Assembly (NCBI RefSeq): GCF_035610345.1 | Contig: NZ_CP141212.1 | Span: forward strand, 2,831,001 to 2,895,000 | Source of the DNA: Sinorhizobium meliloti | GTDB taxonomy: Bacteria; Pseudomonadota; Alphaproteobacteria; Rhizobiales; Rhizobiaceae | Reading direction: 5' to 3' | DNA length: 64,000 nt | In this document: positions 48,442-56,481 of the stretch, piece after piece | Position numbering within the stretch: the first letter of the stretch is position 1 | Layout of the letters: every line of letters begins with the position of its first letter | Notes under the pieces: generated by a model | Told to the model about the DNA's origin: nothing | What the model saw: the letters and a program-made list of their open reading frames with translations, nothing else | Databases searched by the model: none | Translations under genes and position numbers: made by a program

Positions 48442-49380
48442 ATGCATCGCTATAGGTTCGTTCTCACTCGACCGTTGCAGTTCCTGCCGGTCATCTTCGG
48501 GATCAGCATCATAACCTTCATTCTGGTGCGGCTCATCCCCGGCGATCCGGCGCGCAATCTGCTCGGAGCCCGCGCCACCCCTTCGGCCATCGCCAAGATC
48601 CGCGCCCAGTACGGCCTCGACGAGCCTATGTGGCAGCAATATTTCTACTTTTTGAAGAATCTCGCCGATGGCGAGATGGGCAAGTCGATCCTCTACAAGA
48701 TCGATGTCCTGAAGCTTATCGCCACCCGTATCGAGCCTACCGTCGCGCTCGTGCTGTCGAGCGTCGTTCTGGCGGTTCTCATCGCCGTGCCCATGGCGGC
48801 GCTTGCAGCGCGTAACTCCGGCAGGGCGCCGGACCATATCGTCCGGATTGTTTCCACTTTCGGCATCGGCTTTCCGCCGTTCTGGCTCGGCCTGATGCTG
48901 ATGATCCTTTTCAGCGTCAAGCTGGATCTGCTGCCGGTGTCCGGCTACGGGGCGACCTTCGGTGACAAGCTCGCCCATCTGATCCTGCCGAGCCTGACGG
49001 TCGCTCTTTCCCTGTCGACGGTGCTGGTTCGCAGCCTGCGCGCGGCAATGATCGAGTCCCTGAAGTCAGACGTGGCGACAGCCGCCCGCGCGCGCGGCAT
49101 GCCTGAGCGCATCGTCTTCTGGCGGCATGTCGTTCCGAATTCGCTGGTGCCGACCATCAACCTTCTGGCGGTCAACATCGGCTGGCTGATCGGCGGCACG
49201 GTCGTGGTCGAAAGCGTCTTTGCCCTGCCGGGCATGGGACAATTGCTGGTACGCGCCATCTTCTCGCGCGATTACATGGTCGTGCAGGGTGTCGCCATGG
49301 TGTTTGCCTGCGCCACTGTGCTCGTCAATTTCGTCGCCGACATCGTCACCGTCGCCGTCGATCCGCGGGTGAAACTATGA
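48442..49380 (+). CDS. peptide-type ABC transporter permease (DppB family)
   Basis: 312 residues with six membrane segments, the first at residues 12-30 (LPVIFGISIITFILVRLIPG, the DppB/OppB N-terminal block). The coupling loop lies in DVATAARARGMPERIVFWRHVVPNSLVPTI. A GGAGG site lies about 14 bases upstream, which is rather far. It follows the peptidase gene after 51 bases and overlaps the next permease gene by four bases. Confidence 0.92.
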   Translation: MHRYRFVLTRPLQFLPVIFGISIITFILVRLIPGDPARNLLGARATPSAIAKIRAQYGLDEPMWQQYFYFLKNLADGEMGKSILYKIDVLKLIATRIEPTVALVLSSVVLAVLIAVPMAALAARNSGRAPDHIVRIVSTFGIGFPPFWLGLMLMILFSVKLDLLPVSGYGATFGDKLAHLILPSLTVALSLSTVLVRSLRAAMIESLKSDVATAARARGMPERIVFWRHVVPNSLVPTINLLAVNIGWLIGGTVVVESVFALPGMGQLLVRAIFSRDYMVVQGVAMVFACATVLVNFVADIVTVAVDPRVKL

Positions 49381-50228
49381 GCGCCGGTACGGTGCCCTCG
49401 TCGCCGGCCGGCTGGCGGTTGCTCTTCGGCCGGCGGCTGGCCCTCGTCATTGGCGCGGGAATCCTGTTGTTTTTCCTCCTGCTGGCGATCGGCGCACCCG
49501 TCCTCGCCCCCTATGACCCGATCCTGCAGAACGGCGCAGCCCGCTTGCAGCCGCCGTCGCTTCTGCATCCGTTCGGAACCGACAATTTCGGCCGCGACCT
49601 CCTTTCACGCGTCATCTGGGGCACACGCATCGACCTGCAGATCGCCTTGATCGGCGTCGCCTTCCCCTTCGTCATAGGAACGATCGTCGGCACCGTCGCC
49701 GGCTTCTTCGGCGGCATTGTCGACGCGCTGTTCATGCGCCTCGTCGACATTATCCTCGCCTTTCCATTCCTCGTATTGATGCTGTCGATAATCGCCATTC
49801 TGGGTCCGGGCCTCGGCAGCTTCTATATCGCCATGGCGCTTGTCGGATGGGTTTCCTATGCCCGATTGATCCGGGCACAGATTCTCGTTCTGAAGAACAG
49901 CGACTATGCGGTGGCCGCCGTCAGCCTTGGTTTCGGCCGCTTCCGCATCATGTTCCGGCACTTGCTGCCCAATGCCATTGCCGGCTCGATCGTCTTTGCC
50001 ATGTCGGATGCCGTCCTGGTGCTGCTGAGCGGGGCGGCCGTCAGCTATCTCGGTCTCGGCGTCCAGCCGCCCGTCGCAGAATGGGGCATCATGGTCGCGG
50101 AGGGCCAGAGCTTCATCACCACGGCCTGGTGGATCACGCTGTTTCCCGGCCTTTCCATCGTCTGCCTTGCCTTCGGCTTCAGCATGCTGGGCGACGCGCT
50201 CGGAGAATTGCTCGGAGTGCACGAATGA
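49377..50228 (+). CDS. peptide-type ABC transporter permease (DppC family)
   Basis: 283 residues with six membrane segments. HPFGTDNFGRDLLSRVIWGTRIDL is the DppC/OppC family block, and the coupling loop is in AAVSLGFGRFRIMFRHLLPNAI. ATGA overlaps link it to the genes on both sides. It pairs with the DppB-type permease to form the channel. Confidence 0.92.
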   Translation: MSAGTVPSSPAGWRLLFGRRLALVIGAGILLFFLLLAIGAPVLAPYDPILQNGAARLQPPSLLHPFGTDNFGRDLLSRVIWGTRIDLQIALIGVAFPFVIGTIVGTVAGFFGGIVDALFMRLVDIILAFPFLVLMLSIIAILGPGLGSFYIAMALVGWVSYARLIRAQILVLKNSDYAVAAVSLGFGRFRIMFRHLLPNAIAGSIVFAMSDAVLVLLSGAAVSYLGLGVQPPVAEWGIMVAEGQSFITTAWWITLFPGLSIVCLAFGFSMLGDALGELLGVHE

Positions 50229-51931
50229 GCGTCTCGGTCCTGTCTGTCCGCGACCTGACCGTGAAGGCGCATCTCCAGGAAGAGACGCGCACGCTGCTGG
50301 ATGGCGTTTCGCTCGACCTGGCCAAGGGCGAGATCCTCGGCCTCGTCGGCGAAAGCGGATCGGGCAAGAGCCTGCTCTGCCGCGCGCTGGTTCGCCTCCT
50401 GCCATCATCCTTGCTCAAGATCGAAGGCGGTGCGGTTCTCCTCGGAGAGCGCGACCTCACTGCCATCACCGACGCCGAGATGCTGGAGGTACGCGGCGCC
50501 GAGATCGGCATGATCTTCCAGAACCCGACCAGCCACCTCGACCCGGTCATGCGCATCGGCGACCAGATCGCCGAGGGCATCCGCTACCATCAGGGCCTGA
50601 GCCGCCGCGATGCGCGGGCGGCAGCGGTCGAGATACTGGGGCAGGTCGGTTTCCCTGACCCCGCCCGCCAGTACGACAGCTACCCGCACGAGCTTTCCGG
50701 CGGCATGCGTCAGCGGGCCATGATCGGGGTGGCCCTGTCCTGCAATCCGCAAATCCTCATAGCCGACGAACCGACCACCGCGCTCGACGTCACGATCCAG
50801 GCGCAGATCCTGAAACTCCTGATGGACATCCGCGACAGACGCGGCCTGTCGATCATTCTCATCACCCATGATCTCGGCATCGTGGCGCAGACCTGCGACC
50901 GCATTGCCGTGCTGCGCGGCGGAAAGCTGCTGGAACAGGGTCCTAAACGGACGATCCTGTCCGCACCGCAGGACCCGTACACGGTTCGCCTCATCCACAG
51001 CCATCCATCCATGCCTGATGCGGCGCTCCCCGCCATCAGTCTCCCAACGACCTTGCATGGAACGACAAGGCCGCTTCTGGAGATCGATGACCTGCATGTG
51101 CGCTTCCCGTCGGGCGGCAGCCTTTTCAGGGGTAAGAACGCCAGGACCGTCAGCGCCGTTTCGGGAATCAACCTGCAGATCATGCCCGGCGAAACGGTCG
51201 GTATCGTCGGCGAATCCGGCAGCGGCAAGAGTACGCTTGCCCGCGCCATGCTTGGCCTGACGCCGATTTCCGCCGGTCGCGTCAGCTTCGACGGTATCGA
51301 TCTTTCTCAGCAGAGGGGTGCGGGTCTCGCCAGGCTGCGACACGAGTCTGCCATGGTCTTTCAGGATCCGTTCAATGCACTGAACCCGCGCCTGACCATC
51401 GGCCAGACTCTTGCTGAAGTTCTGAGAGTGCAGAAAAAGATCGGCGGAGCCGACATTCCGGCACGCATCGGCGAGCTGCTGGACCTTGTCGGCCTCGAGC
51501 GCGAATTCGCCCACCGCAAGCCGCGCAGCATGAGCGGCGGCCAGTGCCAGAGGGCGGGCATCGCCCGTGCGCTTGCCGTCGATCCGAAGCTGATCATCGC
51601 CGATGAATGCGTCGCAGCACTCGATGTCACGATCCAGGCGCAGATCGTCGACCTCTTCCGCAAGCTCGCCCGCGACCTTGACCTCACGCTGATCTTCATC
51701 GCCCACGACCTCGCGATCGTGCGCAATCTGTGCGAACGCACCGTGGTGATGCATCGCGGAGAGATCGTCGAGGAGGGCCGCTCCGAGGACGTCTTCTCCC
51801 GGCCGAAACATCCCTACACCGCCGCATTGATCGCCGCGATCCCCGACATCGATCCCGACAGGTCGTTGCTCGGCCCTACCGATGCGGCGCCAGTGGAACC
51901 GATCCTGTCCGTCAAACGCCTGCCACAATAA
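50225..51931 (+). CDS. peptide-type ABC transporter, fused double ATP-binding protein (DppD-DppF)
   Basis: 568 residues with two complete ATPase modules. First: Walker A GESGSGKSLL, signature LSGGMRQRAMIGVAL, Walker B ILIADEPTTALDV. Second: Walker A GESGSGKSTLARAM, signature MSGGQCQRAGIARAL, Walker B LIIADECVAALDV. The second Walker B has Cys in place of the usual Pro after the Glu. Most systems encode these as two proteins; the fusion is common in the gsiA type. It drives import through the two preceding permeases, with the usual ATGA overlap. Confidence 0.92.
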   Translation: MSVSVLSVRDLTVKAHLQEETRTLLDGVSLDLAKGEILGLVGESGSGKSLLCRALVRLLPSSLLKIEGGAVLLGERDLTAITDAEMLEVRGAEIGMIFQNPTSHLDPVMRIGDQIAEGIRYHQGLSRRDARAAAVEILGQVGFPDPARQYDSYPHELSGGMRQRAMIGVALSCNPQILIADEPTTALDVTIQAQILKLLMDIRDRRGLSIILITHDLGIVAQTCDRIAVLRGGKLLEQGPKRTILSAPQDPYTVRLIHSHPSMPDAALPAISLPTTLHGTTRPLLEIDDLHVRFPSGGSLFRGKNARTVSAVSGINLQIMPGETVGIVGESGSGKSTLARAMLGLTPISAGRVSFDGIDLSQQRGAGLARLRHESAMVFQDPFNALNPRLTIGQTLAEVLRVQKKIGGADIPARIGELLDLVGLEREFAHRKPRSMSGGQCQRAGIARALAVDPKLIIADECVAALDVTIQAQIVDLFRKLARDLDLTLIFIAHDLAIVRNLCERTVVMHRGEIVEEGRSEDVFSRPKHPYTAALIAAIPDIDPDRSLLGPTDAAPVEPILSVKRLPQ

Positions 51932-51946
51932 CGAAGGGAACAAACA

Positions 51947-53461
51947 ATGATCAAAAGGTGGAACAATATCGGCCGGGCCGCTTTCGCAGCCGCCCTTATG
52001 CTCAGTGCCGGTTATGCGGAGGCCGCCGGTATCCTCTCCATCGGCCGCCGCGAAGATTCGACGACTTTCGATCCGATCAAGTCGGCCCAGAACGTCGACA
52101 ACTGGGTGTTCTCCAACGTCTTCGACGTGCTTGTCCGGGTGGACAAGACCGGCACCAAGCTGGAGCCCGGCCTCGCCGAAAGCTGGACCCTTTCCGACGA
52201 CGGCCTGACCTACACGTTCAAGATCCGCGACGCGAAGTTCTCGGACGGCTCGCCGATTACGGCCGAGGATGCCGCCTTCAGCTTGCTGCGCATACGCGAC
52301 CACGAAGGCTCTCTGTGGAGCGACAGCTACAAGATCGTCGAAACCGCCGAGGCGGCCGATCCGAAGACACTGGTCGTCAAGCTGAAGACCCCCTCCGCAC
52401 CCTTCCTGTCGACGCTTGCCCTTCCGAACGTCTCGGTGCTTTCCAAGAAAGCCGTCGAGGCTGGCGAGGACGCTTTCGCCGAACTGCCAACGGCATCGTC
52501 CGGCGCGTTCACCGTCAAGGAATGGCGGCGCGGCGACCGGGTCATCCTCGAAAAGAATCCGAACTTCTGGCAGGCGGATCGTGTGAAACTAGACGGCGTC
52601 GAATGGATTTCCGTTCCGGACGACAACACGCGCATGCTGAACGTCCAGGCCGGCCAGCTCGACACGGCGATCTTCGTTCCGTTCTCGCGCGTCGAGGAAT
52701 TGAAGAAGGACCCGAACCTCACGGTCCACATCGATACCTCGACCCGCGAAGACCATCTGCTCATCAACCATGAGCACGGCATGCTTGCCAAAAAGGAAGT
52801 GCGCCAGGCCCTGGATATGGCGATCGACAAGAAGGCGATCGTCGACACGGTCACGTTCGGCCTCGGCACGGTCGCAAATTCCTACATCCCAAAGGGCTCG
52901 CTCTATCACTACGACGCCAACTACCAGTATCCTTACGATCCGGAGAAGGCCAAAGTGATGCTGGCCGAGGCGGGGGCATCGGACCTGACGCTGAACTATG
53001 TCGTAAACGCGGGCAACGAGGTCGACGAGCAGATCGCCGTGCTGCTGCAGCAGCAGTTTGCAAAGGCGGGCGTCACGGTCAATCTGCAGAAAGTCGACGC
53101 GAGCCAGAGCTGGGACATGCTCGTCGCCGGGGACTACGATATCTCGGTGATGTACTGGACGAACGACGTCCTCGATCCGGATCAGAAGACCACCTTCGTG
53201 CTCGGCCATGACACCAATATGAACTACATGACCCGCTACAACAGCGAGAAAGTGAAGGAGCTTGTCGCAGCGGCACGTCTGGAACTCGATCCGGCGAAGC
53301 GCGAGGCCATGTATGTCGAGATCCAGAAGACGGCGAAGGACGACGTCCACTGGATCGACCTTTACTACAGCCCCTACCTCAACGTTTCGCGCAAGAACAT
53401 CGAGAATTTCTACCAGAACCCGCTCGGCCGATTTTTCCTGGAAGATACGGTGAAGAACTGA
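51947..53461 (+). CDS. peptide-type ABC transporter substrate-binding protein (family 5)
   Basis: 504 residues with a Sec signal ending near AGYAEAA (residue 26). The family 5 pattern begins SIGRREDSTTFDPIKSAQNVDNWVFSNVFD and has LAESWTLSDDGLTYTFKIRDAKFSDGSP. It should bind a peptide or amide in the periplasm and pass it to the permeases. It is the last gene of the peptidase-transporter operon, 15 bases after the ATPase, and a terminator follows. In the Pseudomonas PipR system a comparable binding protein (AapA) is needed for sensing a plant compound, so this is a candidate signal receptor. Confidence 0.92.
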   Translation: MIKRWNNIGRAAFAAALMLSAGYAEAAGILSIGRREDSTTFDPIKSAQNVDNWVFSNVFDVLVRVDKTGTKLEPGLAESWTLSDDGLTYTFKIRDAKFSDGSPITAEDAAFSLLRIRDHEGSLWSDSYKIVETAEAADPKTLVVKLKTPSAPFLSTLALPNVSVLSKKAVEAGEDAFAELPTASSGAFTVKEWRRGDRVILEKNPNFWQADRVKLDGVEWISVPDDNTRMLNVQAGQLDTAIFVPFSRVEELKKDPNLTVHIDTSTREDHLLINHEHGMLAKKEVRQALDMAIDKKAIVDTVTFGLGTVANSYIPKGSLYHYDANYQYPYDPEKAKVMLAEAGASDLTLNYVVNAGNEVDEQIAVLLQQQFAKAGVTVNLQKVDASQSWDMLVAGDYDISVMYWTNDVLDPDQKTTFVLGHDTNMNYMTRYNSEKVKELVAAARLELDPAKREAMYVEIQKTAKDDVHWIDLYYSPYLNVSRKNIENFYQNPLGRFFLEDTVKN

Positions 53462-53493
53462 CGGGTTGCCCGTCACAGGCATCCCCGCAAAAC

Positions 53494-53526
53494 GAAGACG
53501 GCGCCCTTTTGGACGCCGTCTTTACA
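53494..53526 (+). terminator. intrinsic terminator of the peptide transporter operon
   Basis: GACGGCG / CGCCGTC with a 10-base loop, followed by TTTAC. Confidence 0.8.
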
Positions 53527-53549
53527 TTAGTGCGCAGCTTCAAAGACTT

Positions 53550-53589
53550 TAGAGCCTTTCAATGCTTCCATGAACATGGAAGCGCTCTA
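53550..53589. repeat. palindromic intergenic repeat at the end of the hsp20 gene
   Basis: GCTTCCATG AA CATGGAAGC is flanked by TAGAGC and GCTCTA outer arms. It overlaps the stop codon of the minus-strand hsp20 gene. The type is common in rhizobial spacers (recognised from memory); it may also act as a 3' stabiliser. Confidence 0.55.
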
Positions 53590-54048
53590 GGCGGTCTGCG
53601 CCTCGATTTGCTTCGGCTGCGAAGCCGCCGCTGTGATCTCGATGCGGCGCGGCTTGGCCGTTTCCGGGATATTGCGCAGAAGATCGACGTGGAGCAGGCC
53701 GTTCTTCAGCGAAGCGGACTTGATCTCCACGTGGTCGGCAAGCTGGAAGCGGCGCTCGAAGGCGCGCTTGGCTATGCCGCGATGGAGAAACTGGGTTTCC
53801 TCACCCTTTTCTTCGCTCTTTTCGCCCTTGATCGTCAGCGTGTTTTCACGCGCTTCGACCGAAAGCTCGCTTTCGTCGAAACCGGCAACGGCCATGGTGA
53901 TGCGATAGGCGTTTTCGCCGGTTCGTTCGATGTTGTAAGGCGGATAAGTCTGCGACTGATCCGGCTGACCAAGGCTATCCAGCATGGTGAACAGACGGTC
54001 GAAGCCGACAGTCGAGCGGTAGAGGGGAGAAAAATCAAAGTGACGCAT
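53587..54048 (-). CDS. ibpA: Hsp20/alpha-crystallin family small heat-shock protein (IbpA-like)
   Basis: 153 residues. The start is MRHFDFSPLYRSTVGFDRLF, the IbpA N-terminus; GGAGG lies nine bases ahead, and the in-frame ATG overlapping that site is not used. The alpha-crystallin domain covers residues about 35-130 (YPPYNIERTGENAYRITMAVAGF, VEARENTLTIKGEK, FERRFQLADHVEI, LKNGLLHVDLLR). It is an ATP-independent chaperone holding unfolded proteins in the cytoplasm. The leader has a ROSE-type thermosensor and a sigma-32-like promoter. Confidence 0.93.
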   Translation of the reverse strand: MRHFDFSPLYRSTVGFDRLFTMLDSLGQPDQSQTYPPYNIERTGENAYRITMAVAGFDESELSVEARENTLTIKGEKSEEKGEETQFLHRGIAKRAFERRFQLADHVEIKSASLKNGLLHVDLLRNIPETAKPRRIEITAAASQPKQIEAQTA

Positions 54049-54146
54049 GATGTCGTCCTCCATAAGAGCAACGGTTGCGATATCTGGCCTGCCACCCCGT
54101 TCCGGCTGTGGCTCGACCGGTGAACGGACCCTTCTTCGGCGCCCGC
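54049..54146 (-). promoter_or_regulatory. ROSE-type RNA thermometer in the hsp20 leader
   Basis: The minus-strand leader ends GTTGCTCTTATGGAGGAC before the ATG. The TTGCTC block pairs imperfectly with the GAGG ribosome site across TTAT. This TTGCTC...GGAGGA arrangement is the hallmark of ROSE elements of rhizobial small heat-shock genes. GC-rich upstream segments (CAGCCGG, GGTGGCAGGCC) can form the earlier hairpins. The hairpin would melt on heating and free the ribosome site. Confidence 0.78.
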
Positions 54147-54152
54147 GGAGAA

Positions 54153-54182
54153 GACATGGGAATGCCCGCGCGCGAGTTCAAG
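54153..54182 (-). promoter_or_regulatory. sigma-32 (RpoH)-like promoter of hsp20
   Basis: On the minus strand CTTGAA (54177-54182) and CCCATGTC (54153-54160) are 16 bases apart. This matches heat-shock promoters (CTTGAAA, 13-17 bases, CCCCATNT) well. A start near 54146 gives a leader of about 100 bases, the length expected for ROSE. Confidence 0.7.
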
Positions 54183-54253
54183 AGGGATGCCGCCGGCGCT
54201 TCCTGAACAATGGATGAACGACGGGTTCGGCCGCCGTTCAGCCGCCGTGGGCT

Positions 54254-54366
54254 AGAAAGGAGACACTGGGTCTTCCCAGGGCTGAAGTGACATGTCCCTT
54301 CTCCCTTCAGCGGCCGGAAACGGTGATCGTCCGGATTTCATCCACCGTTTCCGGCTTTTTTCTTTG
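54254..54366 (+). ncRNA. candidate small RNA upstream of the lysophospholipase gene
   Basis: Three hairpins follow each other: CTGGG TCTT CCCAG, then GCTGAAG...CTTCAGC enclosing GACATGTC, then a 13-bp stem GCCGGAAACGGTG / CACCGTTTCCGGC with TTTTTT. No plus-strand gene lies before it, and a separate promoter for the next gene follows it, so the terminator should end an independent transcript. The 5' end is a guess and no clear promoter was found. Confidence 0.45.
54313..54366 (+). terminator. strong intrinsic terminator between hsp20 and the lysophospholipase gene
   Basis: A 13-bp perfect stem with a 17-base loop, then TTTTTTCTTT on the plus strand. Confidence 0.85.
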
Positions 54367-54391
54367 ACGGGTGGCGGGCCGCCGCCTATCC
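54363..54391 (+). promoter_or_regulatory. sigma-70 type promoter of the lysophospholipase gene
   Basis: TTTGAC at 54363-54368 and CTATCC at 54386-54391 are 17 bases apart, close to the rhizobial CTTGAC-17-CTATAT. The transcript would start about 25 bases before the ATG. Confidence 0.5.
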
Positions 54392-54422
54392 CTATTTGCA
54401 TGTTCCTTCTGGCCCGCTCCCC

Positions 54423-55406
54423 ATGACCACGCTCCTTCATTCGATGCCGGAAAATCCGATGCCGGGCGATCCGGTGGTGGGCTTTTTCGACGGAGCCGGC
54501 AACCGCAAGATCCGCTACGCGGTGTTCAGGTCGAAGGCCCCGGTCATTCGCGGCACCATCGTCCTGCTGCAGGGTCGCAACGAGTCGATCGAGAAATATT
54601 TCGAAACGATCGGCGATCTCGTGGCCGCCGGTTTCTGGGTCGCGACCTTCGACTGGCGCGGACAGGGCGGTTCCGAGCGGCTGTCGCCGCACTGGACCCA
54701 CGGCCATGTGGAGGATTTCACCGATTACGAGCGCGACCTGACTATTTTCCTCGACGAGATCGTCCTGCCCGACACCCGCCTGCCCTTCTCGATCGTCGCC
54801 CATTCCATGGGAGCGCTCGTCGTCCTGTCGCTCGCTCCCATGCTCGCGAGCCGGATCGACCGGATGGTGCTGCTTGCCCCCTTCGTCGGCCTGGGCGGTC
54901 AGGCGATCGGCGAACGGGGTATCGGGGCGATCGCGACGGCCATGCGCTGGATCGGCCTCGGGAGGCTGCCGCTGAGCGCCGACAAAGGCAACCGTACCCC
55001 TTTCAAGGGCAATGTGCTGACCGCGGACGAGCGGCGCTACGCTCGCAACCTGGCGCTCATCGATGCGCGTCCGCAATTGCGGGTCGGACCGCCGACGGCC
55101 CGCTGGCTGAGCGAAGCTTTCAAAACGATCCGGCGCGTCCTCAAGCACGAACATCTGACGAGGATCACCATACCCGCCGTCATACTCGCCCCGACGGCCG
55201 ATAAGCTCGTGCCGTATCTACCGGTCGAGCGGCTGGCCAGCAATTTCCGTGCGGGGCATCTGATCCCGATCGACGGCGCGCGGCACGAGCTCCTGCAGGA
55301 GGCCGACCGCTATCGCGCCCAGGCGCTGGCCGCGATCCTGGCCTTCCTGCCGGGCGCCGACGCCGAGGATCCCGCGTCCCTGCCGCGGCAGTTGGAAGAG
55401 GCTTAA
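54423..55406 (+). CDS. lysophospholipase/monoacylglycerol lipase-like alpha/beta hydrolase
   Basis: 327 residues from ATG MTTLLHSMPENP. Motifs of the PldB/monoglyceride lipase group are VLLQGRNESIEKY, the oxyanion segment FDWRGQGGSERL, the nucleophile in VAHSMGALV, Asp in ILAPTADKLVP and His in DGARHELLQE. It has no signal, so it should be cytoplasmic or membrane-associated and hydrolyse lysophospholipids or monoacylglycerols. Its stop overlaps the convergent hisN-like gene by four bases. Confidence 0.87.
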   Translation: MTTLLHSMPENPMPGDPVVGFFDGAGNRKIRYAVFRSKAPVIRGTIVLLQGRNESIEKYFETIGDLVAAGFWVATFDWRGQGGSERLSPHWTHGHVEDFTDYERDLTIFLDEIVLPDTRLPFSIVAHSMGALVVLSLAPMLASRIDRMVLLAPFVGLGGQAIGERGIGAIATAMRWIGLGRLPLSADKGNRTPFKGNVLTADERRYARNLALIDARPQLRVGPPTARWLSEAFKTIRRVLKHEHLTRITIPAVILAPTADKLVPYLPVERLASNFRAGHLIPIDGARHELLQEADRYRAQALAAILAFLPGADAEDPASLPRQLEEA

Positions 55407-56182
55407 CCCCGGCCCTTGAGGGCCTCAAGCGCCTGCGCATGCAATTCGCGGCTGCCGGCAGCTATGATTTCGCCGCCCATTTCCGCCGGCCCGCCCTTCC
55501 AGTCGGTGATGATTCCGCCCGCCTGCTCGATCAGCGGAATGAGCCCGCCGACGTCGTAGGGCTTCAGGCCGCATTCGACGACGAGATCGACATGGCCGGC
55601 TGCGAGCAGCGCGAAGGCATAGCAGTCGCAGCCGTAGCGGAAGAGCCGCACCTTCTCCTGCAATGCCTCGAAGCGTTCCTTGAGCTCGCCCGTGTAGAGG
55701 TGCGGGGATGTCGTGAACAGGACGGCATCCGAAAGCGCACGGCAGGGCCGCGTGGCGAGCACCCTCTCTCCGTCAGGTCCCCGATACAGCGCCTTCTCGC
55801 CGTCGGCGAAAAATCGCTCGCCGGTGAAGGGCTGATCCATCAGCCCCATGACGGCCTTGCCGTTCCGGTAGAGGCCGATCAGCGTGCCCCACACCGGCAG
55901 GCCGGAGATGAATGCACGGGTCCCGTCGATCGGGTCGATGACCCAGACGAGCTCGCGGTCGAGGCCGATATTGCCGTGCTCTTCGCCGAGAATGCCGTGT
56001 TCCGGAAAGCTGCTCTCGATCAAAGCGCGGATCGAGGCCTCCGCCGATCTGTCGGCTTCCGTCACCGGGTCGAAGCCGCCTTCGAGCTTGTTGAGAACAC
56101 TCGTACCGACCCGGAAGCGCGGCATGGTTTCGGCCTTGGCGGCGTCGGCGAGACGGTCGAAGAAGGTACGGTCGGGCAGCAT
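55403..56182 (-). CDS. hisN: inositol monophosphatase-family phosphatase, probable histidinol-phosphatase
   Basis: 259 residues. Metal-site motifs are GEEHG, WVIDPIDGTRAFISGLPVWG and the C-terminal KPYDVGGLIPLIEQAGG. FDPVTEADRSAE is the N-terminal lithium-sensitive phosphatase block. Alphaproteobacterial proteins of this branch serve as histidinol-phosphate phosphatase (HisN), but inositol-1-phosphate or other substrates remain possible. It lies beside the mmgR sRNA gene, as expected from the Rfam name suhB for that RNA family. Confidence 0.82.
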   Translation of the reverse strand: MLPDRTFFDRLADAAKAETMPRFRVGTSVLNKLEGGFDPVTEADRSAEASIRALIESSFPEHGILGEEHGNIGLDRELVWVIDPIDGTRAFISGLPVWGTLIGLYRNGKAVMGLMDQPFTGERFFADGEKALYRGPDGERVLATRPCRALSDAVLFTTSPHLYTGELKERFEALQEKVRLFRYGCDCYAFALLAAGHVDLVVECGLKPYDVGGLIPLIEQAGGIITDWKGGPAEMGGEIIAAGSRELHAQALEALKGRG

Positions 56183-56323
56183 GTCGCTCTCTGCGAGGAA
56201 GGAGGTTCGATCTGAATAGACGAAATTCGGCGAAAGGCAACGGACCGACGTCGGCTGCCGCTTCCGTGAGGCGCGCCGGAAGAGGGCGCTCCGTACCGAT
56301 ACGAAAGTCTGCGTCTTCGAATC

Positions 56324-56352
56324 TTGACAATTGTGCAGCGCAGCATTACAGT
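56324..56352 (+). promoter_or_regulatory. sigma-70 promoter of the mmgR small RNA
   Basis: TTGACA (56324-56329), a 17-base spacer and TACAGT (56347-56352). The -35 is consensus and the placement fits a start near 56359. Confidence 0.7.
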
Positions 56353-56358
56353 TTTTCT

Positions 56359-56437
56359 GCAGTCATTCGTGGCTGCAAATACCCTCCTTGGGTGTTTCCT
56401 CCCTAGACTTGACCGCGCCGCTGGCGCGGTTCTTTTT
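56359..56437 (+). ncRNA. mmgR: MmgR / alpha-r8 family small regulatory RNA (Rfam suhB type)
   Basis: The transcript would contain CTGCAGTCATTCGTGGCTGC (a hairpin), then the unpaired pyrimidine-rich CCCTCCTTGGGTGTTTCCTC. It ends in the terminator ACCGCGCC GCT GGCGCGGT TCTTTTT. Sequence, about 79-base length and place between hisN-like and N-formylglutamate amidohydrolase genes match what I recall of S. meliloti MmgR, an Hfq-dependent RNA linked to polyhydroxybutyrate storage under nitrogen limitation. CCUCC-type segments could block ribosome sites. Confidence 0.82.
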
Positions 56438-56481
56438 GAGCAGCGTTGCGCCGCCGGGCACGCAAAAGCCCTTTCGCGTTG

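Noticed and set aside
54371..55204. 277-codon plus-strand open frame overlapping the lysophospholipase gene
   Set aside because: It is in another frame of the same strand, is Arg-rich and lacks motifs, while the overlapped hydrolase has its full catalytic set.
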